A stretch of DNA of 64,000 bases from assembly GCF_023101345.1 (NCBI RefSeq), contig NZ_CP095848.1:1983501-2047500 (forward strand). Direction: 5' to 3'. A program made the position numbers and the translations under genes. Below the pieces are notes generated by a model that saw only the letters and a program-made list of their open reading frames with translations, was not told the origin of the DNA and ran no database searches. Source of the DNA: Hymenobacter sublimis (lineage in GTDB: Bacteria > Bacteroidota > Bacteroidia > Cytophagales > Hymenobacteraceae). Of this stretch, positions 1 through 8,149 are shown one piece after another. How positions within the stretch are numbered: the stretch's first letter is position 1; each line of letters starts with the position of its first letter.

Positions 1-11
1 AACCTCACTGC

Positions 12-422
12 ATGGATCTCAGCCGGCGCCGCAAGGTTTCCTCCCACGTCGAGACCAGCTCGATGAACGATATCATGTTCTTCTTGATGCTGTTCTTCCT
101 GATTGTGTCGACGATGGTGAACCCCAACGTTATCAAACTCATGCTGCCCAACGCCCGCTCGGGCAAGCAGGCCATGAAGCAGCCCATCACGGTTTCCGTA
201 GATGCAGCTGGTGCCTACTTTATTGACCGCCAGAACATTACTCCCGATCAGCTGGAGCCCGAACTGGCCCGCCGCGTACAGGGCCTGGAAAGCCCCACGG
301 CTGTACTGCGCGTGGATGCTTCGCTGAACGTGCAGAAGCTGGTGGATATTCTGGAAATAGGCAACCGCCTCAAGATTAAGATGGTAATGGCTACTCAGGC
401 CCAGCAAGCCTCGGGTAAGTAA
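12..422 (+). CDS. exbD: ExbD/TolR-family proton-channel subunit
   Basis: ExbD-type inner-membrane protein of 136 residues that, with an ExbB partner, uses the proton gradient to energise TonB-dependent outer-membrane transport. The short basic cytoplasmic start, the MND motif with the expected conserved Asp at residue 20, and a single membrane helix at about 21-40 are visible; the rest is a small periplasmic domain. The ATG is 12 bases into the window, so ExbB and possibly a second ExbD would lie just upstream. The next gene on the same strand is a TonB-like protein, which supports the role. TolR-like use in the Tol system is the alternative. Confidence 0.9.
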   Translation: MDLSRRRKVSSHVETSSMNDIMFFLMLFFLIVSTMVNPNVIKLMLPNARSGKQAMKQPITVSVDAAGAYFIDRQNITPDQLEPELARRVQGLESPTAVLRVDASLNVQKLVDILEIGNRLKIKMVMATQAQQASGK

Positions 423-490
423 GCCACCGCCCCAACCAGCGGCGCGTGAACCAGCGGAACTGGTTCGGCCGTTACCTGTAGCAAGACAAG

Positions 491-521
491 CGCCCCGTCT
501 GCCGTTTTTCGGAGCGGGGCG
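491..521. repeat. Hairpin between exbD and the TonB-like gene
   Basis: CGCCCCG at 491-497 pairs with CGGGGCG at 515-521 across a T-rich loop. No T run follows, so it may only weaken read-through or stabilise mRNA ends between the two genes. Confidence 0.4.
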
Positions 522-587
522 TATTGATTACCAGAAGTGGCCTGCCGGCGGTTAGCGGTGGGGTCGTTTCCTTAAAAGACAAGTCCC

Positions 588-1478
588 ATGGCAACCGAAT
601 ATCGGGAAGAGCACCGCCGGGAGGCCCTCTTGGGCACGGTGATGATTAATGCGGCCCTGGCTGCCCTGTTCTTCTTTACCGTGTTCAAAGGCCCCGATCC
701 GCCCCTGGATGAGCTGGCCGGCGGCGACGGGGTGGAGTTGAACTACGGGGTAGATGAGGTAGGCTCCGGCGACATCCAGAGCCAAGCCCCCGCCAACGAG
801 TCGCAGAACCGGGAGGACAGCCGCCCGCCGGCCGCCCAGCCCGACCCCACGCCGCCCCAACCCGTCGCCCAGCCCGACCCCACACCGCCCACTGAGGAGC
901 GGGTAGTAACCAGCGAGGCCGAGGAAAGTCCCGTGACGGTGCCACCCGTGAAAAAGGTAGCCGAGGCGCCCAAGGAAGAAGTAAAACCCGAGCCTCCGCG
1001 CCCGAAAGTGGACCAGCGGGCCGTGTTCACGCCCCGCGCCAACCGCGCCGACGGCGGCGGCAACGGGGTGAACGGCACCAGCAACGCCCCCACCGGCAAC
1101 AACAACGGCGACAACCCCGGTACCGTGGGCGACAAGGGCGACCCGCGCGGCACCTACGGCGGCACGGCTTATTCCGGCGAGCCGGGCAAGGGCGGCCGCG
1201 GCACCAGCCCCGGCAGCGGCGGCCTGGAAATGTCCGGTTGGGCCGTAGTCAGCAAGCCGGATGTTGTTGGGGTAGACAACAACTCCGGGTTTGTGCGCTA
1301 CAAGATCAAAATCAACGCCGATGGGGAAGTGGAATCGGTAACGAAGGTTTCGGGGAACGTGTCACCTGCACAAGACCGTATGTGCCGCGATGCTCTGGAG
1401 AAGGTGGAATTCCGCCGCACCAGTTCCGCTGAGGGCGGGGCTACCGGCTTCTACACGTTCCGCTTTACGGTACAATAA
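588..1478 (+). CDS. TonB-like energy transducer
   Basis: Protein of 296 residues with TonB layout. A short cytoplasmic start is followed by one membrane helix at about 16-36, a long Pro-rich spacer (about 75-145) with repeated Gln-Pro-Asp-Pro-Thr units, a Gly/Asn-rich stretch (about 150-215), and a C-terminal domain of about 75 residues resembling the TonB box-binding fold. It would span the periplasm and pass ExbB/ExbD energy to TonB-dependent receptors. It lies 165 bp after exbD on the same strand and is probably co-transcribed. The spacer is unusually long and glycine-rich. TolA-like function cannot be excluded. Confidence 0.8.
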   Translation: MATEYREEHRREALLGTVMINAALAALFFFTVFKGPDPPLDELAGGDGVELNYGVDEVGSGDIQSQAPANESQNREDSRPPAAQPDPTPPQPVAQPDPTPPTEERVVTSEAEESPVTVPPVKKVAEAPKEEVKPEPPRPKVDQRAVFTPRANRADGGGNGVNGTSNAPTGNNNGDNPGTVGDKGDPRGTYGGTAYSGEPGKGGRGTSPGSGGLEMSGWAVVSKPDVVGVDNNSGFVRYKIKINADGEVESVTKVSGNVSPAQDRMCRDALEKVEFRRTSSAEGGATGFYTFRFTVQ

Positions 1479-1580
1479 CTTTGGCATTCAGCGCATTCTG
1501 TGCATCAAGCAGAGACGAAGAAGCTGGATTCATCACAAGAGGCTAATCCAGATTCCTCGCTTCACTCGAAATGACAACCG

Positions 1581-1613
1581 AAAGCGCCGCCTTACTAGCT
1601 AGGGCGGCGCTTT
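1581..1613 (+). terminator. Rho-independent terminator after the TonB-like gene
   Basis: AAAGCGCCGCC at 1581-1591 pairs perfectly with GGCGGCGCTTT at 1603-1613 around an 11-base loop, followed by TCT. It closes the exbD-tonB unit. Confidence 0.75.
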
Positions 1614-1653
1614 CTGCATTATTCAGCAAGAACGCAAAGCAGGCGTAGGCGCT

Positions 1654-1661
1654 TACCTTTG
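1654..1661 (+). promoter_or_regulatory. Bacteroidota -7 box of folC
   Basis: TACCTTTG matches TAnnTTTG exactly. A TTG codon inside it opens the longest reading frame, so that frame start cannot be the real start; the ATG at 1689 fits, giving a leader of about 20 bases. Confidence 0.7.
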
Positions 1662-1688
1662 CGCCCTGAAATTCTCGCTTCGTTTCCC

Positions 1689-2990
1689 ATGACCTACCAG
1701 CAAACCCTCGACTACCTTTACCAGCAGTTGCCCATGTTTCAGCGGGTAGGGGAAGCGGGGTACAAGCCGGGGCTGGAGCGTACCGAGGCCCTGGCCGCGG
1801 CCATGGGCAACCCTGAGCGTACGTTTCGGAGCGTGCATGTGGCGGGCACCAATGGCAAGGGCAGCTCCTCGAACCTGCTGGCCGCGGTACTCCAGGCCGC
1901 TGGCTACAAAGTGGGCCTCTACACCTCGCCCCACCTCAAGGAATTCACGGAGCGCATCAAAGTAAACGGCCAGGACCTGGCGCCCGACTACCTCGTGGCC
2001 TGGGTGGAGCGCTGGCGCGGATTCTTCGATGAAGTGCAGCCCTCGTTCTTTGAAATGTGCGTGGCCCTGGCTTTCAGTTACTTCGCCGAGCAGCAGGTGG
2101 ACATTGCCGTGGTAGAGGTAGGCCTGGGCGGGCGCCTGGATTCCACCAACATCATCCGGCCCCTGGTTTCCCTGATAACCAACATTAGCTTCGACCACCA
2201 GAATTTGCTGGGCAACACGCTACCCCAGATTGCGGGTGAAAAAGCTGGTATCATCAAGTCCGGCGTGCCGGCCATCATCAGCCAGACCCAGCCCGAAGTA
2301 GCCCCGGTATTTGAGCAGAAAGCCCGGCAGGAAGGCGCGCCGCTACTGTTTGCTGATGCCCACTACCGTGCCGAGCTGGTGCGGGAGCCTGCCCCCGAGG
2401 AGGACACGCAAGTGCTGCACCTAACGCGCGATACTGCACCTTACCTCGACAATGTCGACTTGGCCCTGGTGGGCGACTACCAACGCCTGAACCTGCCTGG
2501 TGTGCTGGCCGTGCTGGACGAGCTGCGCCGGCAGGGCTTCGTGATACCAGAAGTGGCCGTGCGCGAGGGTCTGCGGAACGTGCGCCGCCTCACCGGCTTC
2601 CGGGGCCGCTGGACGATTCTGGGCCGCCAACCGCTGGTAGTCTGCGACACGGGGCACAACGAGGCGGGAATACGCTTTATCACCGGGCAGCTGGCGCGGC
2701 TCCCGTACCGGCAGTTGCACTTCGTGTTGGGGGTAGTCAATGATAAGGACGTGAGTAAAATACTGAGCCTGCTGCCCCAGGATGCCACCTATTACTTCTG
2801 CCAAGCCAGTATCCCGCGGGCGTTACCCGCCGGGGAGCTAGCCGAGCGAGCCGCCGCCGCGGGGCTGCTCGGCCAAGCCTACGGGCCGGTATCGGCCGCC
2901 GTAGCTGCCGCCCGGGCCGCGGCCGAGCCCGATGATGTGGTCTTCATTGGGGGTAGTACCTTTGTGGTGGCCGAAATTGAAGAGCTGTAA
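1689..2990 (+). CDS. folC: Bifunctional folylpolyglutamate/dihydrofolate synthase
   Basis: Mur-ligase-family enzyme of 433 residues that adds glutamate to folates, and probably to dihydropteroate, in the cytoplasm. The ATP-binding loop GTNGKGSS lies near residue 50, followed by the folate loop (TSPHLKEFTERI), EVGLGGRLDSTN, and the C-terminal Mur-ligase domain with CDTGHNEAG. Length is normal. The start is set at the ATG after a perfect -7 box; an in-frame TTG 30 bases upstream falls inside that box and is rejected. It stands alone, and a palindromic repeat begins three bases after its stop codon. Confidence 0.95.
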   Translation: MTYQQTLDYLYQQLPMFQRVGEAGYKPGLERTEALAAAMGNPERTFRSVHVAGTNGKGSSSNLLAAVLQAAGYKVGLYTSPHLKEFTERIKVNGQDLAPDYLVAWVERWRGFFDEVQPSFFEMCVALAFSYFAEQQVDIAVVEVGLGGRLDSTNIIRPLVSLITNISFDHQNLLGNTLPQIAGEKAGIIKSGVPAIISQTQPEVAPVFEQKARQEGAPLLFADAHYRAELVREPAPEEDTQVLHLTRDTAPYLDNVDLALVGDYQRLNLPGVLAVLDELRRQGFVIPEVAVREGLRNVRRLTGFRGRWTILGRQPLVVCDTGHNEAGIRFITGQLARLPYRQLHFVLGVVNDKDVSKILSLLPQDATYYFCQASIPRALPAGELAERAAAAGLLGQAYGPVSAAVAAARAAAEPDDVVFIGGSTFVVAEIEEL

Positions 2991-2993
2991 GCT

Positions 2994-3070
2994 GTCATTC
3001 CGAGCGAAGGGAGGAATCTGGGTTAGCCTCTTCTGCCGGCACCCAGATTCCTCCCTTCGCTCGGAATGAC
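2994..3070. repeat. Palindromic repeat, 30-bp perfect arms (GTCATTCCGAG family)
   Basis: Arms 2994-3023 and 3041-3070 are perfect reverse complements around a 17-base loop. Arms begin GTCATTCCGAGCGAAG. Relatives lie at 3834-3924, 60385-60527 and 61374-61518, and a half copy near 1551-1575. The ATG in the right arm (3066) opens a false N-terminal extension of trmB. Confidence 0.9.
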
Positions 3071-3090
3071 AATCCTACTTCACTTCCGCC

Positions 3091-3122
3091 AACTCACCAT
3101 TTCACTATTTCACCATCTCACC
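3091..3122 (+). repeat. 32-nt tract shared with the region before the ABC ATPase gene
   Basis: This run of CAC(C/T)ATTT-like units ends three bases before the trmB TTG start. The same 32 bases occur without mismatch at 61543-61574, five bases before another start codon. Confidence 0.85.
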
Positions 3123-3125
3123 ATT

Positions 3126-3788
3126 TTGAGTCGAGTAAAACTGAAGCGCTTCGCCGATAACGCGGAGCGCCCCGACGTAGTAGAACCCGGTAAAGCCACC
3201 TATCAGCAGCTCGGCGGGCGCTGGCAAACCGAGTTCTTCCGCAACCCGAACCCCATTACGCTCGAAGTGGGCTGCGGCAAGGGCGAGTACACCGTGGGGC
3301 TGGCCGAGCGCTACCCCGAGCGCAACTTCCTGGGCCTCGACATCAAGGGCGAGCGAATCTGGCGGGGCAGCACCCGCGCCGAAGCCCTGGGCCTAACCAA
3401 TGTGGGGTTTCTGCGCACCCGCGCCCACGATCTGCTCACCCATTTCGCGCCCAGCGAGCTGCACGAAATCTGGATAACCTTCCCCGATCCGCGCCCCCGC
3501 GACCGGGACATCAAGCGCCGCCTCACGGCCCCGCGCTTTCTCGACCTCTACCAGCAAATCTTGCGCCCTGGTGGGCTGGTGCACCTCAAAACCGATAACG
3601 AGGGCTTGTTCGACTTCACCCTGGAAACCCTGCAGCAGCGGCCCGGCGCTACCATGCTGGCTTACACCAAGGACCTGTACGCTACCCCTGAGCTGCTCCC
3701 GCACGCCGAGGACATCCAAACCACCTTCGAGCGCAAGTACCGCACGCTCGGGGTTCCTATCAAATACCTGCAGTTTCAGCTCAGCTAG
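3126..3788 (+). CDS. trmB: tRNA (guanine-N7-)-methyltransferase
   Basis: SAM-dependent enzyme that methylates G46 of tRNAs. The 220 residues show the SAM loop (LEVGCGKGEYT), the family block with PDPRPRDRDIKRRL, and a C-terminal region ending in a KYRTLGVPI-like motif. The TTG at 3126 gives the N-terminus SRVKLKRFADN expected for the family. The longer frame from ATG 3066 would translate an intergenic palindrome and a tandem tract, so I reject it. The gene is framed by palindromic repeats on both sides, and no operon partner is evident. Confidence 0.93.
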   Translation: MSRVKLKRFADNAERPDVVEPGKATYQQLGGRWQTEFFRNPNPITLEVGCGKGEYTVGLAERYPERNFLGLDIKGERIWRGSTRAEALGLTNVGFLRTRAHDLLTHFAPSELHEIWITFPDPRPRDRDIKRRLTAPRFLDLYQQILRPGGLVHLKTDNEGLFDFTLETLQQRPGATMLAYTKDLYATPELLPHAEDIQTTFERKYRTLGVPIKYLQFQLS

Positions 3789-3833
3789 GGTCGGTGTCTA
3801 GAAGTCGAGAAAATACTCTGTGCCTTTTAGATC

Positions 3834-3924
3834 GTCATGCTGAGCCCCGCGAAGCATCTCTACCACTTCGTTGTTATGCATTAGGTAGTCAGAGGTAGAG
3901 ATGCTTCGCGCGGCTCAGCATGAC
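3834..3924. repeat. Palindromic repeat, 31-bp arms with one mismatch
   Basis: Arms 3834-3864 and 3894-3924 begin GTCATGCTGAGC and enclose a 29-base loop. They resemble the elements at 60385 and 61427, which carry the same GAGCCCCGCGAAGCATCTC-like core. Confidence 0.9.
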
Positions 3925-4012
3925 GTTCTGTTTACTCAGGGGCCAAACCGCCTAGGTTACGGCCCGTGGGTGGCGGGGTAGGAGAACAGCGCAAAATCTC
4001 TAGCTTCGCTCA

Positions 4013-4855
4013 ATGACTCCTGTTTCCATTCCCGATACCCTACCACTGTTTCCGGAGCTGGACCGCCGGCTCGTGGAAGTGCTGCGTAGTCTTGCCCCCG
4101 CCGACTGGGAGAAACCCACCCTGGCGCCCGCCTGGACGGTGCGCGACGTGGCCCTGCACCTGCTGGATGGCAGCCTGCGCAGCCTGTCCATGCTGCGCGA
4201 CGGGCACTTCGCCGGCCCTGGTCCGGCCAGCGGGGAATACGCCGATGTGGTGTGCTACCTCAACGGGCTGAATACCTCCTGGGTAAGCGCCGGGCAGCGC
4301 CTGAGCCCGGCGGTACTGACGTGGCTGCTGGAGCTGGTAGGACCCGCTTACAACGACTTCCTGGCGTCCCTGGACCCAGCGGCGCCGGCCACATTTGCCG
4401 TGGCCTGGGCCGGCGAAGCGCAATCGACCAACCAGTTTCACGTCGCCCGCGAGTACACCGAAAAGTGGCACCATCAGCAGCAAATCCGGCAGGCGGTAGG
4501 GCAGGAGGCGCCGCTGTTTAGCCCGGAGCTTTACCGGCCGTTTCTGGCTACTTGTTTACAGGCCTTGCCTTATCACTACCGTGCAGTAGTAGCCCCGGAA
4601 GGCACGGCTGTGCGCTTCCGAGTGACGGGTGAGGGTGGGGATACGTGGTTTCTGCTTCGAGCTAAGGGCGGCTGGGTACTGGGGCAAAACTACGAGGGTG
4701 GTCCGGTGGCCGCTGCTGTTGAGCTGCCCGGCCAGGTGGCGTGGCGGCTGTTTACCAACAGCCTACCCCCCAATGAAGCCGCCACCTGCCTGAGGTTTCA
4801 GGGCCCCACTCACCTAACGGCCCCCGTGTATTCCTTACTGACGGTTATGGCCTAG
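4013..4855 (+). CDS. Maleylpyruvate isomerase N-terminal/DinB-like domain protein
   Basis: Protein of 280 residues with the four-helix DinB/MDMPI fold of TIGR03083-type proteins. The Asp-Trp-Glu-Lys-Pro start, the WTVRDVALHLLD motif (first metal-ligand His), and the later REYTEKWHHQQQIR helix supplying two more His match the usual metal site. Characterised relatives are thiol-dependent transferases or isomerases using mycothiol or bacillithiol, but the substrate here cannot be told. No functionally linked neighbour is seen. The C-terminal third (about 190-280) looks like a sterol-carrier-like add-on domain. Confidence 0.75.
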   Translation: MTPVSIPDTLPLFPELDRRLVEVLRSLAPADWEKPTLAPAWTVRDVALHLLDGSLRSLSMLRDGHFAGPGPASGEYADVVCYLNGLNTSWVSAGQRLSPAVLTWLLELVGPAYNDFLASLDPAAPATFAVAWAGEAQSTNQFHVAREYTEKWHHQQQIRQAVGQEAPLFSPELYRPFLATCLQALPYHYRAVVAPEGTAVRFRVTGEGGDTWFLLRAKGGWVLGQNYEGGPVAAAVELPGQVAWRLFTNSLPPNEAATCLRFQGPTHLTAPVYSLLTVMA

Positions 4856-4879
4856 CTGCTGGCGGCACAGCCCCCACAA

Positions 4880-4919
4880 AAAGCGGGGCACCTTCCTGCT
4901 TCGGAAAGGGCCCCGCTTT
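4880..4919. terminator. Bidirectional terminator
   Basis: AAAGCGGGGC at 4880-4889 pairs with GCCCCGCTTT at 4910-4919, between two convergent genes. A/T runs on both outer sides suit both directions. Confidence 0.75.
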
Positions 4920-4938
4920 ACTACCTCAGTAGGGGTAG

Positions 4939-5559
4939 TTAGTCTTCTAGCTGCTCAAATACGGCTTCCATTTCGTCGAAGTCGCGCAGGCCGGGCTTGA
5001 TTTCGTCGCCGCCCTGCAGCACGATGCCCGCCGGATTCAGCGCCTGCACGTAGTCGCGCAAACTATCCGGGGCAAAGCCTGCGCCCAGCCACATGGGGTA
5101 CTGGCGGGCGTATTCAGTTAGCCGGATTACCTCCGCCGGATTAGGCAGGGGGGTAGGCGCAGTGGCCAGCACGAAGCCCTGGTAGAAGGGGGCCTGCTCG
5201 CGCAGCAGCATCTCCACGTCCTCGTGCACCATGTCCGGAATCCAGGTGATGAAGCGCAGGGCCGGCACGGTCAGCGCGGCCAGCTCATCGGCGGGGTGGC
5301 GGCGGTGCAGCAGCACGGCGTGCAGGCCGCATTCCTGCACCAGCTGGTTGATTTGCTCAATGGGTAGGGCGTCAAATTCCCCGATGAGCTGCACGCCGGC
5401 CACCCAGCCACTCAGCTCGCGCACGGTTTCGGGCGTGAGGTAGTCGGCAAAGGCCGGGTCAAGACGAAACGTAAGCGAGTCGGCCCCCATACCGGCGCAG
5501 TAGCGGGCGTCGGAGAGGTTATTAATGCCGCGCACCATCACGGGAACTAGCAAAGCCAT
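4939..5559 (-). CDS. TrpF-like (phosphoribosylanthranilate isomerase-like) barrel protein
   Basis: This 206-residue protein has the look of a TrpF TIM barrel: the NNLSDARYCAGMGAD start, a central VQLIGEF strand, and a C-terminal EIKPGLRDFDEMEAVFE like the phosphate-binding end of TrpF. In true TrpF the first strand carries the catalytic Cys (K-x-CG); here the matching position reads MVRG, so the Cys is absent. It is not in a trp operon. I take it as a TrpF paralogue of unknown activity common in this phylum. The ATG at 5559 is preferred to an upstream TTG at 5619. Confidence 0.65.
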   Translation of the reverse strand: MALLVPVMVRGINNLSDARYCAGMGADSLTFRLDPAFADYLTPETVRELSGWVAGVQLIGEFDALPIEQINQLVQECGLHAVLLHRRHPADELAALTVPALRFITWIPDMVHEDVEMLLREQAPFYQGFVLATAPTPLPNPAEVIRLTEYARQYPMWLGAGFAPDSLRDYVQALNPAGIVLQGGDEIKPGLRDFDEMEAVFEQLED

Positions 5560-5805
5560 AGCAGGGAAATCAGGAAGGAAACAGAAAGGGAGAGCCGCCG
5601 GTGGTGGCTGCCGCTGCAATATTCAAAGAATTTTAGGGGCGTAGCATGCGTTTATCGGCCAAGGGCGGGGCAACTCGCTTAGAACGAGCCTTCTAAGTAG
5701 GTAGAAAATTTTTGCTACCGGGCAAGCTCGTCGTGTTGGGGGTAGTGGCCGGTTGCGGGGGAGGAAACTCACCTGCCGGTTTCGGGCGTAACGTACAATT
5801 GCGCG

Positions 5806-5813
5806 TACCTTTG
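5806..5813 (+). promoter_or_regulatory. -7 box of mnmA
   Basis: TACCTTTG is an exact TAnnTTTG match, 47 bases before the ATG. Confidence 0.65.
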
Positions 5814-5860
5814 CGTATTCGGCCGGAACCTTTCACGCTTCGGGCGCAATTTGATTCAGT

Positions 5861-7009
5861 ATGAACACAACGAAAGGACGGGTGCTGGTAGCCATGAGCG
5901 GCGGCATCGACAGCTCCGTGGCGGCCGTGCTGCTGCACGAGCAAGGCTATGAGGTGGTCGGCATGACCATGAAAACCTGGGATTACGCCTCGGCGGGCGG
6001 CAGCAAGAAAGAAACCGGCTGCTGCTCCCTGGACAGCATCAACGATGCCCGCCAGATTGCCGTGGAACTGGGCTTCCCGCATTACATCATCGACATCCGC
6101 GACGAGTTCGGGGACTTTGTCATCAGCAACTTCACGGAGGAATATTTGGCGGGCCGTACGCCCAACCCCTGCGTGCTCTGCAACACCCACATTAAGTGGG
6201 ATGCGCTGCTGCGCCGGGCCGACCAGCTGGGCTGCGAGTTTATTGCCACCGGCCACTACGCCCAGGTGCGCCACGAAAACGGCCGCTACGTTATCAGCAA
6301 AGGCCTTGATGATAACAAGGACCAAAGCTATGCCCTCTGGGGCGTGACGCAAGAGAGCCTGGCCCGCACCTTGTTTCCGCTGGGGCAGCTGCGCAAAACG
6401 GCCATCTACGACTTTGCCCGGGAGCGGGGCTTCACCGAGCTGGTGAACAAGCCCGAGAGCTACGAAATCTGCTTTATTCCCGACAACGACTACCGCGGCT
6501 TTCTGCGGCGGCGGGTACCGGGCCTGGAGGAGCGCGTGGCCGGCGGCGAGTTTGTGCTGCGCGACGGCACCGTAGTTGGCAAGCACGAGGGCTACCCCTT
6601 CTACACTATCGGGCAGCGCAAAGGCCTGGGCGTAGCTTTGGGCTTTCCGGCCTACGTCACGGCCATCGACCCGGAAACCAACCGGGTGGTGCTGGGTAAC
6701 TTCGAGGATTTGGCCAGCGCGCGCACGGTAGTGGGCAAGCTGAACATGGGCAAGTACGCCTCCTTGGAAGGGCGCGGGCTGGTACCCAGCGTCACCAAAA
6801 TCCGCTACAACCACGACGGTTCCCCGGCTTTCTTGGAGCAGAAGGGCGACAAAATCTACATCTACTTCGAGGAGGCGGTACACGCCGTAACGCCGGGGCA
6901 GGCTGCCGTTTTCTACGAGGGAGAAGACGTGCTGGGGGGGGGCTGGATTGAGCGCCACACCATCGGCGAAATCCCCGAGCCTGCAGCGGCCGTAGTAGCG
7001 GCCCAGTAG
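5861..7009 (+). CDS. mnmA: tRNA-specific 2-thiouridylase
   Basis: Enzyme that installs the 2-thio group on wobble U34 of tRNA for Glu, Gln and Lys. The PP-loop SGGIDSS (residues 13-19) binds ATP. NPCVLCN (near 105) and SYEICFIPD (near 205) hold the two catalytic cysteines, and the C-terminal domain has the YTIGQRKGLG motif. The 382-residue length is normal. A -7 box lies upstream and a GC-rich hairpin follows, so it appears monocistronic. Confidence 0.96.
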   Translation: MNTTKGRVLVAMSGGIDSSVAAVLLHEQGYEVVGMTMKTWDYASAGGSKKETGCCSLDSINDARQIAVELGFPHYIIDIRDEFGDFVISNFTEEYLAGRTPNPCVLCNTHIKWDALLRRADQLGCEFIATGHYAQVRHENGRYVISKGLDDNKDQSYALWGVTQESLARTLFPLGQLRKTAIYDFARERGFTELVNKPESYEICFIPDNDYRGFLRRRVPGLEERVAGGEFVLRDGTVVGKHEGYPFYTIGQRKGLGVALGFPAYVTAIDPETNRVVLGNFEDLASARTVVGKLNMGKYASLEGRGLVPSVTKIRYNHDGSPAFLEQKGDKIYIYFEEAVHAVTPGQAAVFYEGEDVLGGGWIERHTIGEIPEPAAAVVAAQ

Positions 7010-7037
7010 TACGGGCTGCCATCGTAGCTGCTAAGCC

Positions 7038-7063
7038 GGGGCGCGAACGAAAGTTCGCGCCCC
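7038..7063 (+). terminator. Terminator-like hairpin after mnmA
   Basis: GGGGCGCGAAC at 7038-7048 and GTTCGCGCCCC at 7053-7063 pair perfectly around GAAA, a stable tetraloop. No strong T run follows. Confidence 0.6.
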
Positions 7064-7216
7064 GTGCGTTCGGGCTAGGTCCGCTTGCTGCCGCTGGGCC
7101 CACAGGCCCGGCTACCGCCGAAATGCCGGAACCAGTCGGGCCGAATGATAGTTTGAGCGGCCAAGGGCCGGAAGTATGCGGATCCGGTGCTATTTTTCCA
7201 GCATTATCGACACTGT

Positions 7217-7972
7217 ATGAAGAAGACGTATTCTCTACTTGCTCACTTGCTGCGGCGCCCGGCCGGCGCGTGGGCGCTGTTACTACTTACCACCGCCGGA
7301 GGGCTGACGGGTTGTGAAAACGAAACCATGCCCGTGCCGGACCAGGGCCGGGATTACTACCCCCTGGAACTGGGGGCGTACCGGATTTACGACGTAATTG
7401 ACACTGCCTACCAGGCCAACGTGCCCACGGTAAGCCGCTTCCAGTTTCGGGAGCAGGTTGACACGGCCCTGGAGCCCGATGCTACCGGCCAGCCCGTGTA
7501 CCGCGTTATCCGCTCCCGCCGCACGCTGGCCACGGACCCTTGGAAGATAGACTCGGTGATTACCGTGGCGGTTAAAGGTCAGGCCCTGACGGAACAGCGT
7601 AACAACCGCCGCACGGTGGAACTGGTATTTCCGGTGCAGGAAGGCAAAACCTGGAACATTAACGCCTTCAACACCCTGGATTCGCTGACGGTCGTGAACC
7701 GCTTTTACGTCGGCGCCAACCAGCCTTTCCGCATCACCCGCGGCGGGCAAACCTACCAGTACGACCAAACCATTACCACAGTCAATGACTTGGCCCAGGA
7801 CGTGAATGCGGCCTACACCACCGTGCTACGCACGACTTTTGCCCGCGGCATTGGGCCGGTGTACCGGGTGCGCCGGCGCTTTATCAGCCGCTGCGACGCG
7901 GTGGGCTGCAATCCGGCCTTCAAGCAGCAGGGCCAGTCGCGCAGCGAGGTGCTCATAGCCTCCGGAAAATAG
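7217..7972 (+). CDS. Putative lipoprotein of unknown function
   Basis: The 251-residue product begins with a basic, hydrophobic signal ending in a lipobox (Leu-Thr-Gly-Cys near residue 33) followed by Glu-Asn. I infer export and acylation. The mature part, YYPLELGAYRIYDV and then beta-rich repeats, resembles secreted Bacteroidota proteins of unknown function; no enzymatic motif is visible. The ATG at 7217 starts exactly at the signal peptide, and the frame can be extended upstream only through a weak start. It stands alone, followed by a hairpin at 8002-8039. Confidence 0.75.
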   Translation: MKKTYSLLAHLLRRPAGAWALLLLTTAGGLTGCENETMPVPDQGRDYYPLELGAYRIYDVIDTAYQANVPTVSRFQFREQVDTALEPDATGQPVYRVIRSRRTLATDPWKIDSVITVAVKGQALTEQRNNRRTVELVFPVQEGKTWNINAFNTLDSLTVVNRFYVGANQPFRITRGGQTYQYDQTITTVNDLAQDVNAAYTTVLRTTFARGIGPVYRVRRRFISRCDAVGCNPAFKQQGQSRSEVLIASGK

Positions 7973-8001
7973 CAGTCTTCAGGCGGCCTTACGGTTCCTT
8001 A

Positions 8002-8039
8002 CCACCACGCCGACGCGACTCCTCGCGCCGGCGTGGTGG
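8002..8039 (+). terminator. Hairpin after the lipoprotein gene
   Basis: CCACCACGCCG at 8002-8012 pairs perfectly with CGGCGTGGTGG at 8029-8039. There is no T tract. Confidence 0.55.
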
Positions 8040-8149
8040 CTGCTGGGCTGCGCTGAAATTGGGGTGCCCTCAGCCGGTGCAAAGCGGCCCGGAAAAGGAC
8101 AAAATCCAGGATTCCTTCGTATCTTCCGGCAAGTCAATTCGGCACACGA

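Noticed and set aside
3066..3125. 20-residue N-terminal extension of trmB
   Set aside because: The extension translates the right arm of a palindromic repeat and a tandem tract; TTG 3126 fits the family.
5693..6958. 421-codon antisense frame across mnmA
   Set aside because: It overlaps a well-supported enzyme on the other strand, has no recognisable domain, and such long antisense frames are expected in high-GC coding DNA.
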